A stretch of 64,000 nt of DNA, from NCBI GenBank assembly GCA_049318625.1, contig JBMOGA010000005.1:1-64000 (forward strand). Direction: 5' to 3'. The stretch is from JBMOGA01 sp049318625 (GTDB lineage: Bacteria; Pseudomonadota; Alphaproteobacteria; Rhizobiales; Hyphomicrobiaceae). Position 1 is the stretch's first letter. Every line of letters starts with the position of its first letter. Shown here piece after piece: positions 18,625-27,169 of this stretch. Both the position numbers and the translations under genes were made by a program. Below the pieces are notes generated by a model. It had not been told where the DNA came from. It saw nothing but the letters and a program-made list of their open reading frames with translations, and did not search any database.

Positions 18625-19605
18625 ATGCTGAACCGTCGTTCCATTCTCGTCTCCGGTGCCGCCGCTCTCGTGGCCGCCGCCGGGCCGATGTCGTCCGGTG
18701 CCCTGGCCCAAGGGATGCCCAGCCTGCAGATCTTCGTGCCAGCGGCCCCCGGCGGGGGATGGGACCAGACCGGCCGGTCGATCGAGCTGGCGATGCGGAC
18801 GGACGGCCTCGTCAAGGACTTCAAGTTCGAGCATGCGCCGGGCGCCGGCGGGGCCGTGGGCCTGCCCCGCTTCCTCGGCACCAAGAAGGGCCAGGGCGAC
18901 GCGATCATGGTCGGCGGCCTGGTGATGGTCGGCTCGCTGATTGCCAACAAGAGCCCGGTCAAGATGACCGATCTCACACCTATCGCGCGGTTGACGGGCG
19001 AAGCGGAAGTGATCGTCGTGCCAGCTTCCTCGCCGTTCAAGACCATGAAAGACCTGGTCGACGCCTTCAAGGCCGATCCCACCAAGATCTCCTGGGCCGG
19101 AGGCTCGGCCGGCGGTACGGATCACATCCTGGCCGGCATGATCGCCAAGGCGGTCGGCATCGATCCCAAGAAGGTCTCCTACGTGGCTTACGCCGGCGGT
19201 GGTCCGGCACAAGCCGCGCTGCTCGGCAGCCAGGTGTCGGCCGGCATCTCCGGTTACGGCGAGTTCGCCGAGCAGATCAAGGCCGGCAAGCTCAGGGCGC
19301 TCGCTCTGTCGTCCGACAAGCGCCAGCCCGGCATCGACGTGCCGACGCTGAAGGAGCAGGGCATCGATGTCGAACTGTTCAACTGGCGCGGCGTGTTCGG
19401 CGCGCCGGGCCTTTCCGCCGAGCAGAAGAAAGCGCTCATCGACCTGGTGGTGAAGATGGCCAACGGCCCCACCTGGAAGAGCGAGCTCGAGAAGAAGGAT
19501 TGGACCGGCATCCTTTTGACCGGTGACGCCTTCGGCACGTATCTCGACTCCGAGATCACACGCATCACCGGCATCCTCACGGACCTGGGTCTCGCCAGCA
19601 AGTAA
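18625..19605 (+). CDS. Bug/TctC family periplasmic binding protein
   Basis: A 326-residue extracytoplasmic binding protein. A twin-arginine-like/Sec signal (MLNRRSILVSGAAALVAAAG, cleaved after GALA) precedes the Bug domain, which keeps the ligand-loop motif VPAAPGGGWDQTGR and SWAGGSAGGTDHILAG. It captures a carboxylate in the periplasm for the TctAB membrane pair encoded next. A GGGGGAG lies before ATG 18625; the frame is open to 18604. The ligand is not readable from sequence. Confidence 0.92.
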   Translation: MLNRRSILVSGAAALVAAAGPMSSGALAQGMPSLQIFVPAAPGGGWDQTGRSIELAMRTDGLVKDFKFEHAPGAGGAVGLPRFLGTKKGQGDAIMVGGLVMVGSLIANKSPVKMTDLTPIARLTGEAEVIVVPASSPFKTMKDLVDAFKADPTKISWAGGSAGGTDHILAGMIAKAVGIDPKKVSYVAYAGGGPAQAALLGSQVSAGISGYGEFAEQIKAGKLRALALSSDKRQPGIDVPTLKEQGIDVELFNWRGVFGAPGLSAEQKKALIDLVVKMANGPTWKSELEKKDWTGILLTGDAFGTYLDSEITRITGILTDLGLASK

Positions 19606-19614
19606 GGGGCCGTC

Positions 19615-20085
19615 ATGTCCGGCAAGCCCGCCTGGGACGACGTCACGCTCGGCCTGTGCATCGTCGTATTCGCGGCGATCGTGGGTTGGCAGACGTCGCT
19701 CATCCCGCTCAACGCCATCTATGCCAAGGTGGGACCCAACGTGATCCCGTGGATGGTCGCGGCCATGCTCGGCGGGCTCGGCGTCGCCCTGACGGTCCAG
19801 GGCTTGCGCGGCGGCTGGGAACACGAGCAGGAGCACGGCGAGTTCGACTGGCCGTCGCTGGCATGGCTGGTCGCGGGGCTGGCCGCCAACTTGGCGCTGA
19901 TCGATGTCGTCGGCTTCGTTCTGGCGTCGACGCTTCTGTTCACGTTCACGGCGCGCTCGTTCGGCTCGCGCCAGCCGATCCGGGATGTGGCGATCGGGTT
20001 CGGCCTGGCGCTCGTCGCCTATGTCGGGTTCGACCGCGTGCTCGGCTACAAGATCGGCGAAGGCCTGATCGAGAGGTTCATCTGA
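19615..20085 (+). CDS. tctB: Tripartite tricarboxylate transporter small subunit TctB
   Basis: A 156-residue membrane protein with four hydrophobic segments (VTLGLCIVVFAAIVGW; NVIPWMVAAMLGGLGVAL; LAWLVAGLAANLALIDVVGFVLAS; VAIGFGLALVAYVGFDRVLG), as expected for TctB. It sits 9 bases after the binding-protein gene and overlaps tctA by one base (TGATG). It forms the small integral subunit of this sodium- or proton-driven importer. Confidence 0.93.
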   Translation: MSGKPAWDDVTLGLCIVVFAAIVGWQTSLIPLNAIYAKVGPNVIPWMVAAMLGGLGVALTVQGLRGGWEHEQEHGEFDWPSLAWLVAGLAANLALIDVVGFVLASTLLFTFTARSFGSRQPIRDVAIGFGLALVAYVGFDRVLGYKIGEGLIERFI

Positions 20086-21569
20086 TGGAAACCCTCGGCC
20101 ATCTGGCGCAGGGGTTCGCCGTCGCGTTGACGCCGATCAACCTGATGTGGTGCCTCGTCGGCGTCAGCGTCGGCACGGCGATCGGCGTGCTGCCGGGCAT
20201 CGGCCCGGCGCTGACCATCGCGCTGCTGCTGCCGCTCACCTACAAGGTCGACGCCACGGCCGCCTTCATCCTGTTCGCCGGCATCTATTACGGCGCCATG
20301 TACGGCGGCTCGACGACGTCGATCCTCATCAATACGCCGGGCGAAAGCGCGACCATCGTCACCGCCCTCGAAGGCAACAGGATGGCGCGCCGCGGCCGGG
20401 CGGGCGCGGCGCTGTCGACGGCGGCGATCGGATCCTTCGTCGCCGGAACCATCGGCACCATCGGGCTTACCTTCGTAGCCGGTCCGGTGGTCGATTTCGC
20501 GCTGCGGTTCGGGCCTGCGGAGTACTTCTCGCTGATGATCCTGTCCTTCGTCACGGTTTCCGCCGTGCTGGGATCGTCGGCACTGCGCGGGCTCACCTCT
20601 CTCGCCCTCGGCATTTTCCTCGGTCTCATCGGCATCGATCTGCAGACGGGGCAGGCGCGGTTCACCTTCGGATTGGCCGAGTTGCTCGACGGCATCAACG
20701 TGATCGTGGTGGCGGTCGGCCTGTTCGCGGTCGGCGAGACGCTCTATCTGGCCGCCCACAAGAAGCAGGACGGCGGCGAGGTGATCGAGGTGAAAGACTC
20801 GATCTGGATGAGCGCCCAGGACTGGGCGCGGTCCTGGAAGGCCTGGATCCGCGGCGCGCTGATCGGATTCCCGATCGGCGCGATGCCGGCGGGGGGCGCC
20901 GAGGTTCCGACGTTCCTGTCCTATTTCATCGAAAAGAAGCTATCCAAGCATCCGGAGGAGTTCGGGCACGGCGCCATCGAGGGCGTGGCGGGACCGGAAG
21001 CGGCCAACAACGCCTCCGCCGCGGGCGTGCTGGTGCCGATGCTGGCACTCGGTCTGCCCACTTCCGCGACCGCCGCGATCATGCTGTCGGCGTTCCAGAG
21101 CTACGGCATCAACCCCGGCCCGATGCTGCTGCAGTCAGAGGGCGAACTGGTCTGGGGGCTGATTGCCAGCCTCTACATCGGCAACGTCATGCTGCTGGTG
21201 CTGAACCTGCCGCTGGTCGGGCTCTGGGTCAAAATGCTGAAGATCCCCGAGCCGCTGCTGTACGGCGGCATTCTGGTATTCGCCACCATAGGCACCTACG
21301 GCATCAGCCGGTCGGTGGTGGATCTGTTGCTGCTCTACGTGATGGGCATCCTCGGATTCTTCATGCGCCGGTTCGATTTTCCATCCGCTCCGGTCATCAT
21401 CGGCATGATCCTCGGACCACTGGCGGAGCAGGAGTTCCGCAGAGCCATGACGATCAGCAACGGCGACCTGATGATCTTCATCGAGAAGCCACTATCCCTG
21501 TCGCTCCTGGTTCTCGCGGCCCTCGCGTTCGTGGGCCCGGCGCTGTGGCGGCGGGTGCGGCCAGCCTGA
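20085..21569 (+). CDS. tctA: Tripartite tricarboxylate transporter large subunit TctA
   Basis: A 494-residue integral membrane protein of about a dozen helices. The family signature region VLPGIGPALTIALLLPLTY, GAMYGGSTTSILINTPGES and the repeated half ALGLPTSATAAIMLSAFQ are visible. The ATG overlaps the tctB stop. Although the frame is open far upstream, the start at 20085 fits the family. Together with TctB and the binding protein at 18625 it completes a carboxylate importer tied to the CoA-transferase/lyase pair upstream. Confidence 0.95.
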   Translation: METLGHLAQGFAVALTPINLMWCLVGVSVGTAIGVLPGIGPALTIALLLPLTYKVDATAAFILFAGIYYGAMYGGSTTSILINTPGESATIVTALEGNRMARRGRAGAALSTAAIGSFVAGTIGTIGLTFVAGPVVDFALRFGPAEYFSLMILSFVTVSAVLGSSALRGLTSLALGIFLGLIGIDLQTGQARFTFGLAELLDGINVIVVAVGLFAVGETLYLAAHKKQDGGEVIEVKDSIWMSAQDWARSWKAWIRGALIGFPIGAMPAGGAEVPTFLSYFIEKKLSKHPEEFGHGAIEGVAGPEAANNASAAGVLVPMLALGLPTSATAAIMLSAFQSYGINPGPMLLQSEGELVWGLIASLYIGNVMLLVLNLPLVGLWVKMLKIPEPLLYGGILVFATIGTYGISRSVVDLLLLYVMGILGFFMRRFDFPSAPVIIGMILGPLAEQEFRRAMTISNGDLMIFIEKPLSLSLLVLAALAFVGPALWRRVRPA

Positions 21570-21623
21570 CGGACGGGGCCCCGCCGCGGCGCGCCCCCTC
21601 CCCTCCCCTCACCGCAGGCCCGC

Positions 21624-22589
21624 CTATCCCTGCTTGACTGCCACGGGCGGCGTTCCGTGGGTGTGGAAGCTCTCGATGGTCTTCAGCCCCCACGCCTGGC
21701 CCTTCTTGCGTTCGGTCTCGGTCCACACCACGGGCTCCCAGTCCGGCGCGAGAATGAGACGGGCGCCGGCGTTCGCCAATTCGATGCGGTTGCCGGCCGG
21801 CTCGTAGACGTAGAGGAAGAACGTCTGCTGGATCGCATGCTTGTGCGGCCCGGTCTCGATGAACACGCCATTCTCCAGGAACGTATCGGCGGCCTCGAGG
21901 ATGTGCTCGCGCTGGTCGCAGGCGTAGGTCACATGATGGAAGCGGCCCTTCGTACCGGTGGCGTCGCGGGTGTAGGCAATATCGTAGGACTTGTTGTTGA
22001 CGGTGAACCAGCAGCCGCCGAGAGCACCCGAGTCGAGCTGGATCAATTCAGTGATGCGGCTGCCGAGGGCGGCCGGTATGAAATCCCGGATCGCGCCGAC
22101 ATCGGTGGCGAGCAGGTTCAGGTGATCGATGCGGCGGGGGCACACGCCGCGGCCATGGCGGCGTTGCGCCTGGTTCTTCAGCGACGGACGTTCCGCCGGC
22201 GGCGCCTCGTAGCGCCGCGTCTCGTAGTAGATTTCGAAAATGTGGTCGTCGGGATCGCGAAAGCGATAGGCCGGCCCGTGCCCGAGGTCGCCGTCGGTCC
22301 AACCGAGCCCCACGCCGAGACGCTCGATCGCCGCGACGCGCCGGGCCAGCGCCTGCGGGCTGGTGCAACGGTAGGCGACGTGGGCCACGCCGGTGGTCGC
22401 CGCCGCCGTCAGCTTCAGCGAGTGGAACTCGTAGTCGTCGAAGGCGCGCAGATACACCGAGTTGCCTTCCCGCCCGCTCTCGGTCAACCCGAGGACGTCG
22501 ACAAAGAAAGCGAGGCTCGCTTCTGGCTTGTCGGTCAGCATCTCGACATGACCGAGATGGGCGACGTCGAAAATGGGCTCCGGCTTCAT
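21624..22589 (-). CDS. VOC-fold extradiol (catechol 2,3-) dioxygenase
   Basis: A 321-residue type I extradiol dioxygenase with two vicinal-oxygen-chelate domains. The likely iron ligands in the second domain are His156 (RRIDHLNLL), His218 or His219 (GRFHHVTYACD) and Glu270 (GNRIELANAG). It would open a catechol-type ring next to the hydroxyls. A GAGGAAAG motif favours ATG 22589 over 22610. It is the last gene of a minus-strand set containing a GalB-like hydratase, a stump of a tautomerase and a dehydrogenase. Its substrate is not clear. Confidence 0.86.
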   Translation of the reverse strand: MKPEPIFDVAHLGHVEMLTDKPEASLAFFVDVLGLTESGREGNSVYLRAFDDYEFHSLKLTAAATTGVAHVAYRCTSPQALARRVAAIERLGVGLGWTDGDLGHGPAYRFRDPDDHIFEIYYETRRYEAPPAERPSLKNQAQRRHGRGVCPRRIDHLNLLATDVGAIRDFIPAALGSRITELIQLDSGALGGCWFTVNNKSYDIAYTRDATGTKGRFHHVTYACDQREHILEAADTFLENGVFIETGPHKHAIQQTFFLYVYEPAGNRIELANAGARLILAPDWEPVVWTETERKKGQAWGLKTIESFHTHGTPPVAVKQG

Positions 22590-22659
22590 GGCTCTTTCCT
22601 CGTTCTTCATCTCAAATCGGCGAGGGCATGGCCCAGGCTCGGCGGCACCCTGGCGTTCC

Positions 22660-23385
22660 TCAGCCCAGAACGTCGAGCGCCTCCGGGAACAGGCGCATAT
22701 AGGCCTCGCCGTAGGTCATCGGCCGGCCGGTGTTGCGGCCACCCTGGACGCCGCGATTGAGGGCCACGCGCGTGTAGTACTCCCAGAGGTGTTTCTGGGC
22801 CGCGAGCACCTCGAAGGCGCGGTGCTTGGTGGCCCAGGCTGCGTCGATGTTGAGGATGACGTCGGGCTTGAAGTTGCATTGCTCGGGCTGGTGCGGCTCG
22901 AACAGGAAGACCGGGGGCGCGCTGTAGCTGCGCTCGGGGTCGGGCTTGTGGCCGGCGGCCTGCGCGACGATGCGGGCTTCCTGGGCCAGATGCGCCGCTG
23001 CCGGATGATCGAAGTTGTAGGGATCCTCCAGCGCATGGGTGAGCACGAAGGCCGGCTTCACCTCGCGATAGATGTCGACCACGCGATCGAGCATCGCCTC
23101 GGTGATGCGCAAGGGATAGTCGCCGGCGTCGAAGAACTCGATGGTCGCGCCGAGGGTCGCCGCCGCCCGCTCCGCCTCGTCGCGGCGCTGCGCCTTCACA
23201 TCTTCGAGCCGGACACCCGCCTTCTTCCACGCGAACTGGCTCTCGCCGCGCTCGCCGTAGGACAGGCAGACGATCTTCATGTCGTAGCCTTTGGCCGCGT
23301 GCAGGGCGATGGCGCCGCCGGCACGCCAGACGAAGTCGCCCGGGTGGGCGGTGATCACGAGGCCGGATTTTCGGGGTGTGGTCAT
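22660..23385 (-). CDS. PIG-L family hydrolase, GalB-like 4-oxalomesaconate hydratase
   Basis: A 241-residue member of the PIG-L (LmbE) fold. The metal-site motif is AHPGDFVWRAGG, with the HxxD ligands kept although the usual first Asp is Gly, and the downstream FDHPAAAHLAQEARIVAQA supplies the second ligand region. Established work shows that GalB, the gallate-pathway 4-oxalomesaconate hydratase of Pseudomonas putida, is a PIG-L protein, and this sequence has the same FVWRAGGAIAL and HLWEYYTRVALQRG-like features. Reading it as a hydratase rather than a deacetylase is an inference from these features and from its ring-cleavage neighbours. Confidence 0.78.
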   Translation of the reverse strand: MTTPRKSGLVITAHPGDFVWRAGGAIALHAAKGYDMKIVCLSYGERGESQFAWKKAGVRLEDVKAQRRDEAERAAATLGATIEFFDAGDYPLRITEAMLDRVVDIYREVKPAFVLTHALEDPYNFDHPAAAHLAQEARIVAQAAGHKPDPERSYSAPPVFLFEPHQPEQCNFKPDVILNIDAAWATKHRAFEVLAAQKHLWEYYTRVALNRGVQGGRNTGRPMTYGEAYMRLFPEALDVLG

Positions 23386-23413
23386 GGCGGTTCCAGGGTC
23401 GGTGCGCGGGAGA

Positions 23414-23530
23414 CTAGTTCGCGGCGCGCGGGTGGGTGGCCTTGTCCCGCGGCAGATCCTCGGCCGGGCAATTGGCCCCCTTCGGGCCACCGGCCCGGAT
23501 CAGCACGCCGCAAGTGGCGGTTGGCATCAT
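23414..23530 (-). pseudogene. Truncated PrpF/GalD-type tautomerase N-terminus
   Basis: A 38-residue reading frame beginning ATG ATG CCA, overlapping the dehydrogenase stop by ATGA. The peptide TATCGVLIRAGGPKGANC and then PAEDLPRD lines up by eye with the conserved start of PrpF-family proteins (C-V-L-M-R-G-G-T-S-K-G, then AEDLP). GalD, the 4-oxalomesaconate tautomerase of gallate degradation, belongs to that family and is normally over 350 residues long. Here it stops after 38 codons and the GalB-like gene begins 28 bases later, so it is probably a deletion remnant. A real short peptide is the alternative. Confidence 0.55.
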
Positions 23531-24369
23531 TGGCCTCCGTCGCGCTTGCGGGACACCGCTGCGCCGCGCTGGTGTGCGGTGGCGACGGCCTCGGCAAGAG
23601 CCGGCACGAGACCGGACTCGCGCAGCATGTCGGCGGCTTCCCGCATCTCGGCCGCGCGGCGGATGCCATGGGTGGCGACGCGCTCGTTCATGTCCTCTGC
23701 AAGCGCCGGCCAATCGATCGACGGGAACGTACCGGCCAGGCTGGCGTACACCTCGCTTTCGACGCCGAAATGCCGCGTTGCGGCGGCGCAGTCGACCATC
23801 AGTGCCTCGAGTCCCTTGATGACGATGCTGCGGCACAGCTTGATGGCCGAGGCGCGGCCGTGTTCGCGCGCCACCGGCGACAAATTCATGCCGAGAGCAT
23901 TCAGCCGCTCTGACACCTGTTCCGCCGCGGGACCACCGGTCAGGATGGGCACGCGGATGCCGGGCGTCAGCACGGCCGCCATCACCGCACCCTCGATGTA
24001 GGCGGCGCCAGATGCCTCGACCGCCTTGGCGGCGCGCTGCTTGGTGGCCGGCGACGCGGAATTGACGTCGAGGAAGACCTGTCCGGGTGTCAGGAACCGG
24101 GCCGCCGTCTCGGCCACGCGCGCGGTCTGATCGGCGGTGACGGCCGAGATGACGATATCCGCGCCCCGGCACGCGGTGGCCGCGTCGGTCGCCACGACGA
24201 CGCCGAGGGCGGCAGCGCGGGCGACATGGTTGGCGCTGAAGGTGTGGTCGTCGAAGACGATGTCGTAGGTGCTGAGCCTGAGGCCATCGACGGCCGAGAG
24301 GTCCCGCGCGAAGCGCTGCCCGACCTCGCCGAAGCCGATGAATGCGATGTGGGTCGTATTGTGCGCCAC
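23527..24369 (-). CDS. NAD(P)-dependent dehydrogenase with DUF1932 domain
   Basis: A 280-residue protein of the 6-phosphogluconate/3-hydroxyisobutyrate dehydrogenase type. The Rossmann motif HIAFIGFGEVGQRFARD is at the N-terminus and a helical DUF1932 domain (HGIRRAAEMREAADMLRESG) at the C-terminus. There is no ATG near the start of homology, so I place a GTG start at 24369. It is followed by the tautomerase stump (ATGA overlap), the GalB-like hydratase and the dioxygenase. It would oxidise or reduce a hydroxy or keto acid of this pathway. Confidence 0.82.
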   Translation of the reverse strand: MAHNTTHIAFIGFGEVGQRFARDLSAVDGLRLSTYDIVFDDHTFSANHVARAAALGVVVATDAATACRGADIVISAVTADQTARVAETAARFLTPGQVFLDVNSASPATKQRAAKAVEASGAAYIEGAVMAAVLTPGIRVPILTGGPAAEQVSERLNALGMNLSPVAREHGRASAIKLCRSIVIKGLEALMVDCAAATRHFGVESEVYASLAGTFPSIDWPALAEDMNERVATHGIRRAAEMREAADMLRESGLVPALAEAVATAHQRGAAVSRKRDGGQ

Positions 24370-24444
24370 GCGTGAGCCCCGCAAGAATTGTCGATCTGGC
24401 TCACGTTCGCTCAAGCGGCAACGACATTCCAATACGAAATGCTT

Positions 24445-24475
24445 GCCGATTGAGCATTCCTGCTCATCAATCGGC
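24445..24475. repeat. Imperfect inverted repeat at the end of the LysR gene
   Basis: GCCGATTGAGCA (24445-24456) is matched, with a 3-base bulge, by its complement at 24461-24475, which overlaps the LysR stop codon. It could be a weak terminator or a regulator site in front of the dehydrogenase gene. There is no T-run on the minus strand. Confidence 0.35.
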
Positions 24476-25390
24476 GGCGCGGCCCCCGCGCGCGAGTCCG
24501 CTCCGTTTGAGGTGGGCCTCGATCCGGCGCAGCAGATCGGTCGCGAGGGTCCCGAGCGGCACCCCGCGGCGCGTGACGACGCCGAGCGTCCGGGTGATGC
24601 TGGGGCTGCGCAGCGGCACGGCCGCGAGGTTCGATGCCCGCACGACATCGATGGCGACCCGCGGTACGATCGTCATGCCTACCCCGGCAGCGACGAGGGA
24701 AACCGCAGTGGCCACGTGCTGCACCTCGCACGACCACGACAGCCGCTCGCTGCTCGCGCCCAGCGCGTCGTCGATCAGGATGCGGTTCCCGGTCTGAGTG
24801 GCGATCCGGATCAGGCTCTCCCCTTCGAGTTCGGCCCACCGCACGCTGGCACGACGGGCAAGGGCATGGTCGGACCGGCAGACCAGCACATAGGACTCCT
24901 TGGCCAACGGCTTGATCTCAAGATCCCAGCGGTTGGTCGACAGGATCGTGATCCCGAATTCGACCTCACCCTTCTGTACCCGCTCGGCGATCTCGCTCGC
25001 CGAGTTGTCGAAAATGCGCACCTGCAGGCCCGGATGCGCCGCCAGGAACTCCTGCAGCACGCGCGGGAGAAAGTGGATCGCCAGCGTGGGCAAACAGCCG
25101 ATGGCGATGCGCTCCTGCCGGGCGGCGGCCTCGGCGCCGAGGCTGCGGAACGTGCGGTGCGCATCGTCCAGAAGGGTTTTGGCATGGGGCAGCAACTGCA
25201 GTCCGTGCGGCGTCAGAGAAACCTGGCGGGTGGTGCGCTGGAGCAGCACCACACCCAAGATGGATTCGAGCTTTTTCATCCTATGGCTGAGCGCCGTCTG
25301 CGTGACGCCGAGATGGGCCGCTGCCTTGCTGAAGCTGCCGCGCTCGGCAACGGCGAGGAAGGCTTCGAGGCCCAGGAGGTCGAGGCGCAT
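24467..25390 (-). CDS. LysR family regulator of the ring-cleavage cluster
   Basis: A 307-residue LysR regulator. The helix-turn-helix is FSKAAAHLGVTQTALSHRM, followed by the linker helix and an effector-binding domain (ERIAIGCLPTLAIHFLPRVLQEF). It lies 97 bases upstream of the dehydrogenase gene on the same strand, so it may be the first gene of, or a control gene for, the cluster at 21624-24369. Gallate clusters in pseudomonads also carry a LysR regulator. The effector is unknown. Confidence 0.88.
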   Translation of the reverse strand: MRLDLLGLEAFLAVAERGSFSKAAAHLGVTQTALSHRMKKLESILGVVLLQRTTRQVSLTPHGLQLLPHAKTLLDDAHRTFRSLGAEAAARQERIAIGCLPTLAIHFLPRVLQEFLAAHPGLQVRIFDNSASEIAERVQKGEVEFGITILSTNRWDLEIKPLAKESYVLVCRSDHALARRASVRWAELEGESLIRIATQTGNRILIDDALGASSERLSWSCEVQHVATAVSLVAAGVGMTIVPRVAIDVVRASNLAAVPLRSPSITRTLGVVTRRGVPLGTLATDLLRRIEAHLKRSGLARGGRAAD

Positions 25391-25504
25391 GCTGGATCGG
25401 TACTTACGCTTGTTTCATGAAACGTCCCGCGATCCACCAAGTGTGCATGAACGGGCGCGATCAGCAAGTCGCGCGCGGACGGCGGCCGGACGGCTCAGTC
25501 GCTC

Positions 25505-27169
25505 TCAGGCCAAGGTCGTACCGCGGCCCGACGGCTTGCGCGGACGGTTGGGCCGGGCCGGCGTTCCCTGCCATGACCGAGCGGTGGCGAGAAGCGCCTC
25601 GGGTCTGGAACGGGTAACCTCGTGCGGCCCGAGGAATACGCGACCGGTCTGGCCGTCGACGGCCACGACCGCCCCCTCGTCGAGCCGCACGGCACCGGCC
25701 GTGGCGAACCTGAGCGAGGCATCGATGCGAAGTTCCCGGCATGCGACGACGCACACCTTGCCGAGTTGACGCGCGACGACGGCGGCGTGGGAGGTGCGGG
25801 CGCCTTCGACGGTCACCAGGGCTTCGGCACCGGCGAGGGCCGCCACGTCGTTGGTGTCCGCGCTCGGCCTCACCAGAATGGTGCCGATGCCGCGACCGGC
25901 GATCAGCGCCATGCGATCGGCGCTGAAGACGACGGCGCCGATCGCCACGCCCGGGCCCGCGGGCGTGCCCTCGGCGATCGGCCTCTCCCCCGGCGCGGTG
26001 CTGAGGCTGACCGTCTCGATGGCCTCGATCTCGACCCCCCGCAAGCGCTCGCTCGCCAACTGCGGCGTCAACTTCTGCTCGGCGACGAGATCGCAGGCGA
26101 TCCGCAGTGCGGCCAGAGGCGTGCGCTTGCCGGATCGCGTCTGGAGCATCAGAAGACGCCCCTGCTCGACGGTGAACTCGAAATCCTGCATGTCGCCGAA
26201 TTCCTGCTCCAGCAGCGCGCGAGCGGCTGTGAGCGCGCGGTAGGCGTCGGGGGCGCGGCGCTCCAACTCCTCGGGGCCGAGTGCCGTCCGTCGCCCCGAC
26301 ACGACATCCTCGCCTTGGGCATTCGGAACGTAGTCGACGTACATCTGGTTTTCGCCGTCGGCGGGGCTTCGGGTAAACCCGACGCCCGCCCCCGATCGCG
26401 GCCCGGCGTTGCCGAACACCATGGCCTGCACGGTCACCGCGGTTCCGATCTCGTCGGGAATGGCGTTGAGGCGGCGGTAACTGACGGCACGCGCGCTCGT
26501 CCACGAGCGCAACACGGCCTCGACGGCCTGACGCAGTTGCGCCAGCGGATCTTCCGGAAACGGCGCGCCGGTCTCGATCTGGAACCGATCGAGGTAGGCC
26601 TTGACCACTTCGTGCAGTCCGGCGGTATCGGCCTCCTCGAGGCTCGCGCAACCGCGCTCCGCGAGCGTCGTGCGGCAGCAGTCCTCGAAGACCGCCGGCG
26701 CGACGGCGTGCACGACCTCGCCGAACTGCTCGATCAGGCGGCGGTAACAGTCACGGGCGAGGCGCGGATTGCCGGTCATGCGCACCAACCCGCCCAGGGT
26801 CCGCGCGTTGACTCCGATGTCGAGCACCGTCTCCATCATGCCGGGCATCGAGACGGCGGCGCCCGAACGGACCGAGACCAGCAGCGGGCGGCGCGGGTCG
26901 CCGAAGAGGCAACCGGTGGCGGCGCCAAGGGCTGAGAGTTCACGCTCCAACGTCCGCTCGAGCCCGTCGAGAGCCGCCGGGCCGCGGGCCAGGTAGGCTC
27001 GGCACACCTCTGTTCCCAGAACAAATCCAGCCGGTACCGGCAGTCCGATGCGGGCCATGCGCATCAGATTGTGGGCCTTCGAGCCCACGCTTTCTCGGGA
27101 CGGCAGCGCCTCCGGCGATCCGTCGTAGGGGATCCGGAAGACCGCGCCGTCGAGCGCCTGGACCGTCAT
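25505..27169 (-). CDS. PPDK-like protein lacking the PEP/pyruvate barrel
   Basis: A 554-residue protein homologous to the first two thirds of pyruvate phosphate dikinase. The ATP-grasp part (about 20-360) keeps SVGSKAHNLMRMARIGLPVP, LLVSVRSGAAVSMPGMMETV, VQAMVFGNAGPRSGAGVGF and DMQDFEFTVEQGRLLMLQTR. The swivelling phosphohistidine domain (about 395-512) keeps ARTSHAAVVARQLGK with His461. It then ends after a 40-residue basic tail, whereas PPDK has a further TIM-barrel domain of about 350 residues that binds pyruvate/PEP. ATP-dependent self-phosphorylation seems possible, but the acceptor must lie elsewhere. The ATG overlaps the stop of the PhoU-like gene (ATGA), so translation is coupled. Confidence 0.88.
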   Translation of the reverse strand: MTVQALDGAVFRIPYDGSPEALPSRESVGSKAHNLMRMARIGLPVPAGFVLGTEVCRAYLARGPAALDGLERTLERELSALGAATGCLFGDPRRPLLVSVRSGAAVSMPGMMETVLDIGVNARTLGGLVRMTGNPRLARDCYRRLIEQFGEVVHAVAPAVFEDCCRTTLAERGCASLEEADTAGLHEVVKAYLDRFQIETGAPFPEDPLAQLRQAVEAVLRSWTSARAVSYRRLNAIPDEIGTAVTVQAMVFGNAGPRSGAGVGFTRSPADGENQMYVDYVPNAQGEDVVSGRRTALGPEELERRAPDAYRALTAARALLEQEFGDMQDFEFTVEQGRLLMLQTRSGKRTPLAALRIACDLVAEQKLTPQLASERLRGVEIEAIETVSLSTAPGERPIAEGTPAGPGVAIGAVVFSADRMALIAGRGIGTILVRPSADTNDVAALAGAEALVTVEGARTSHAAVVARQLGKVCVVACRELRIDASLRFATAGAVRLDEGAVVAVDGQTGRVFLGPHEVTRSRPEALLATARSWQGTPARPNRPRKPSGRGTTLA

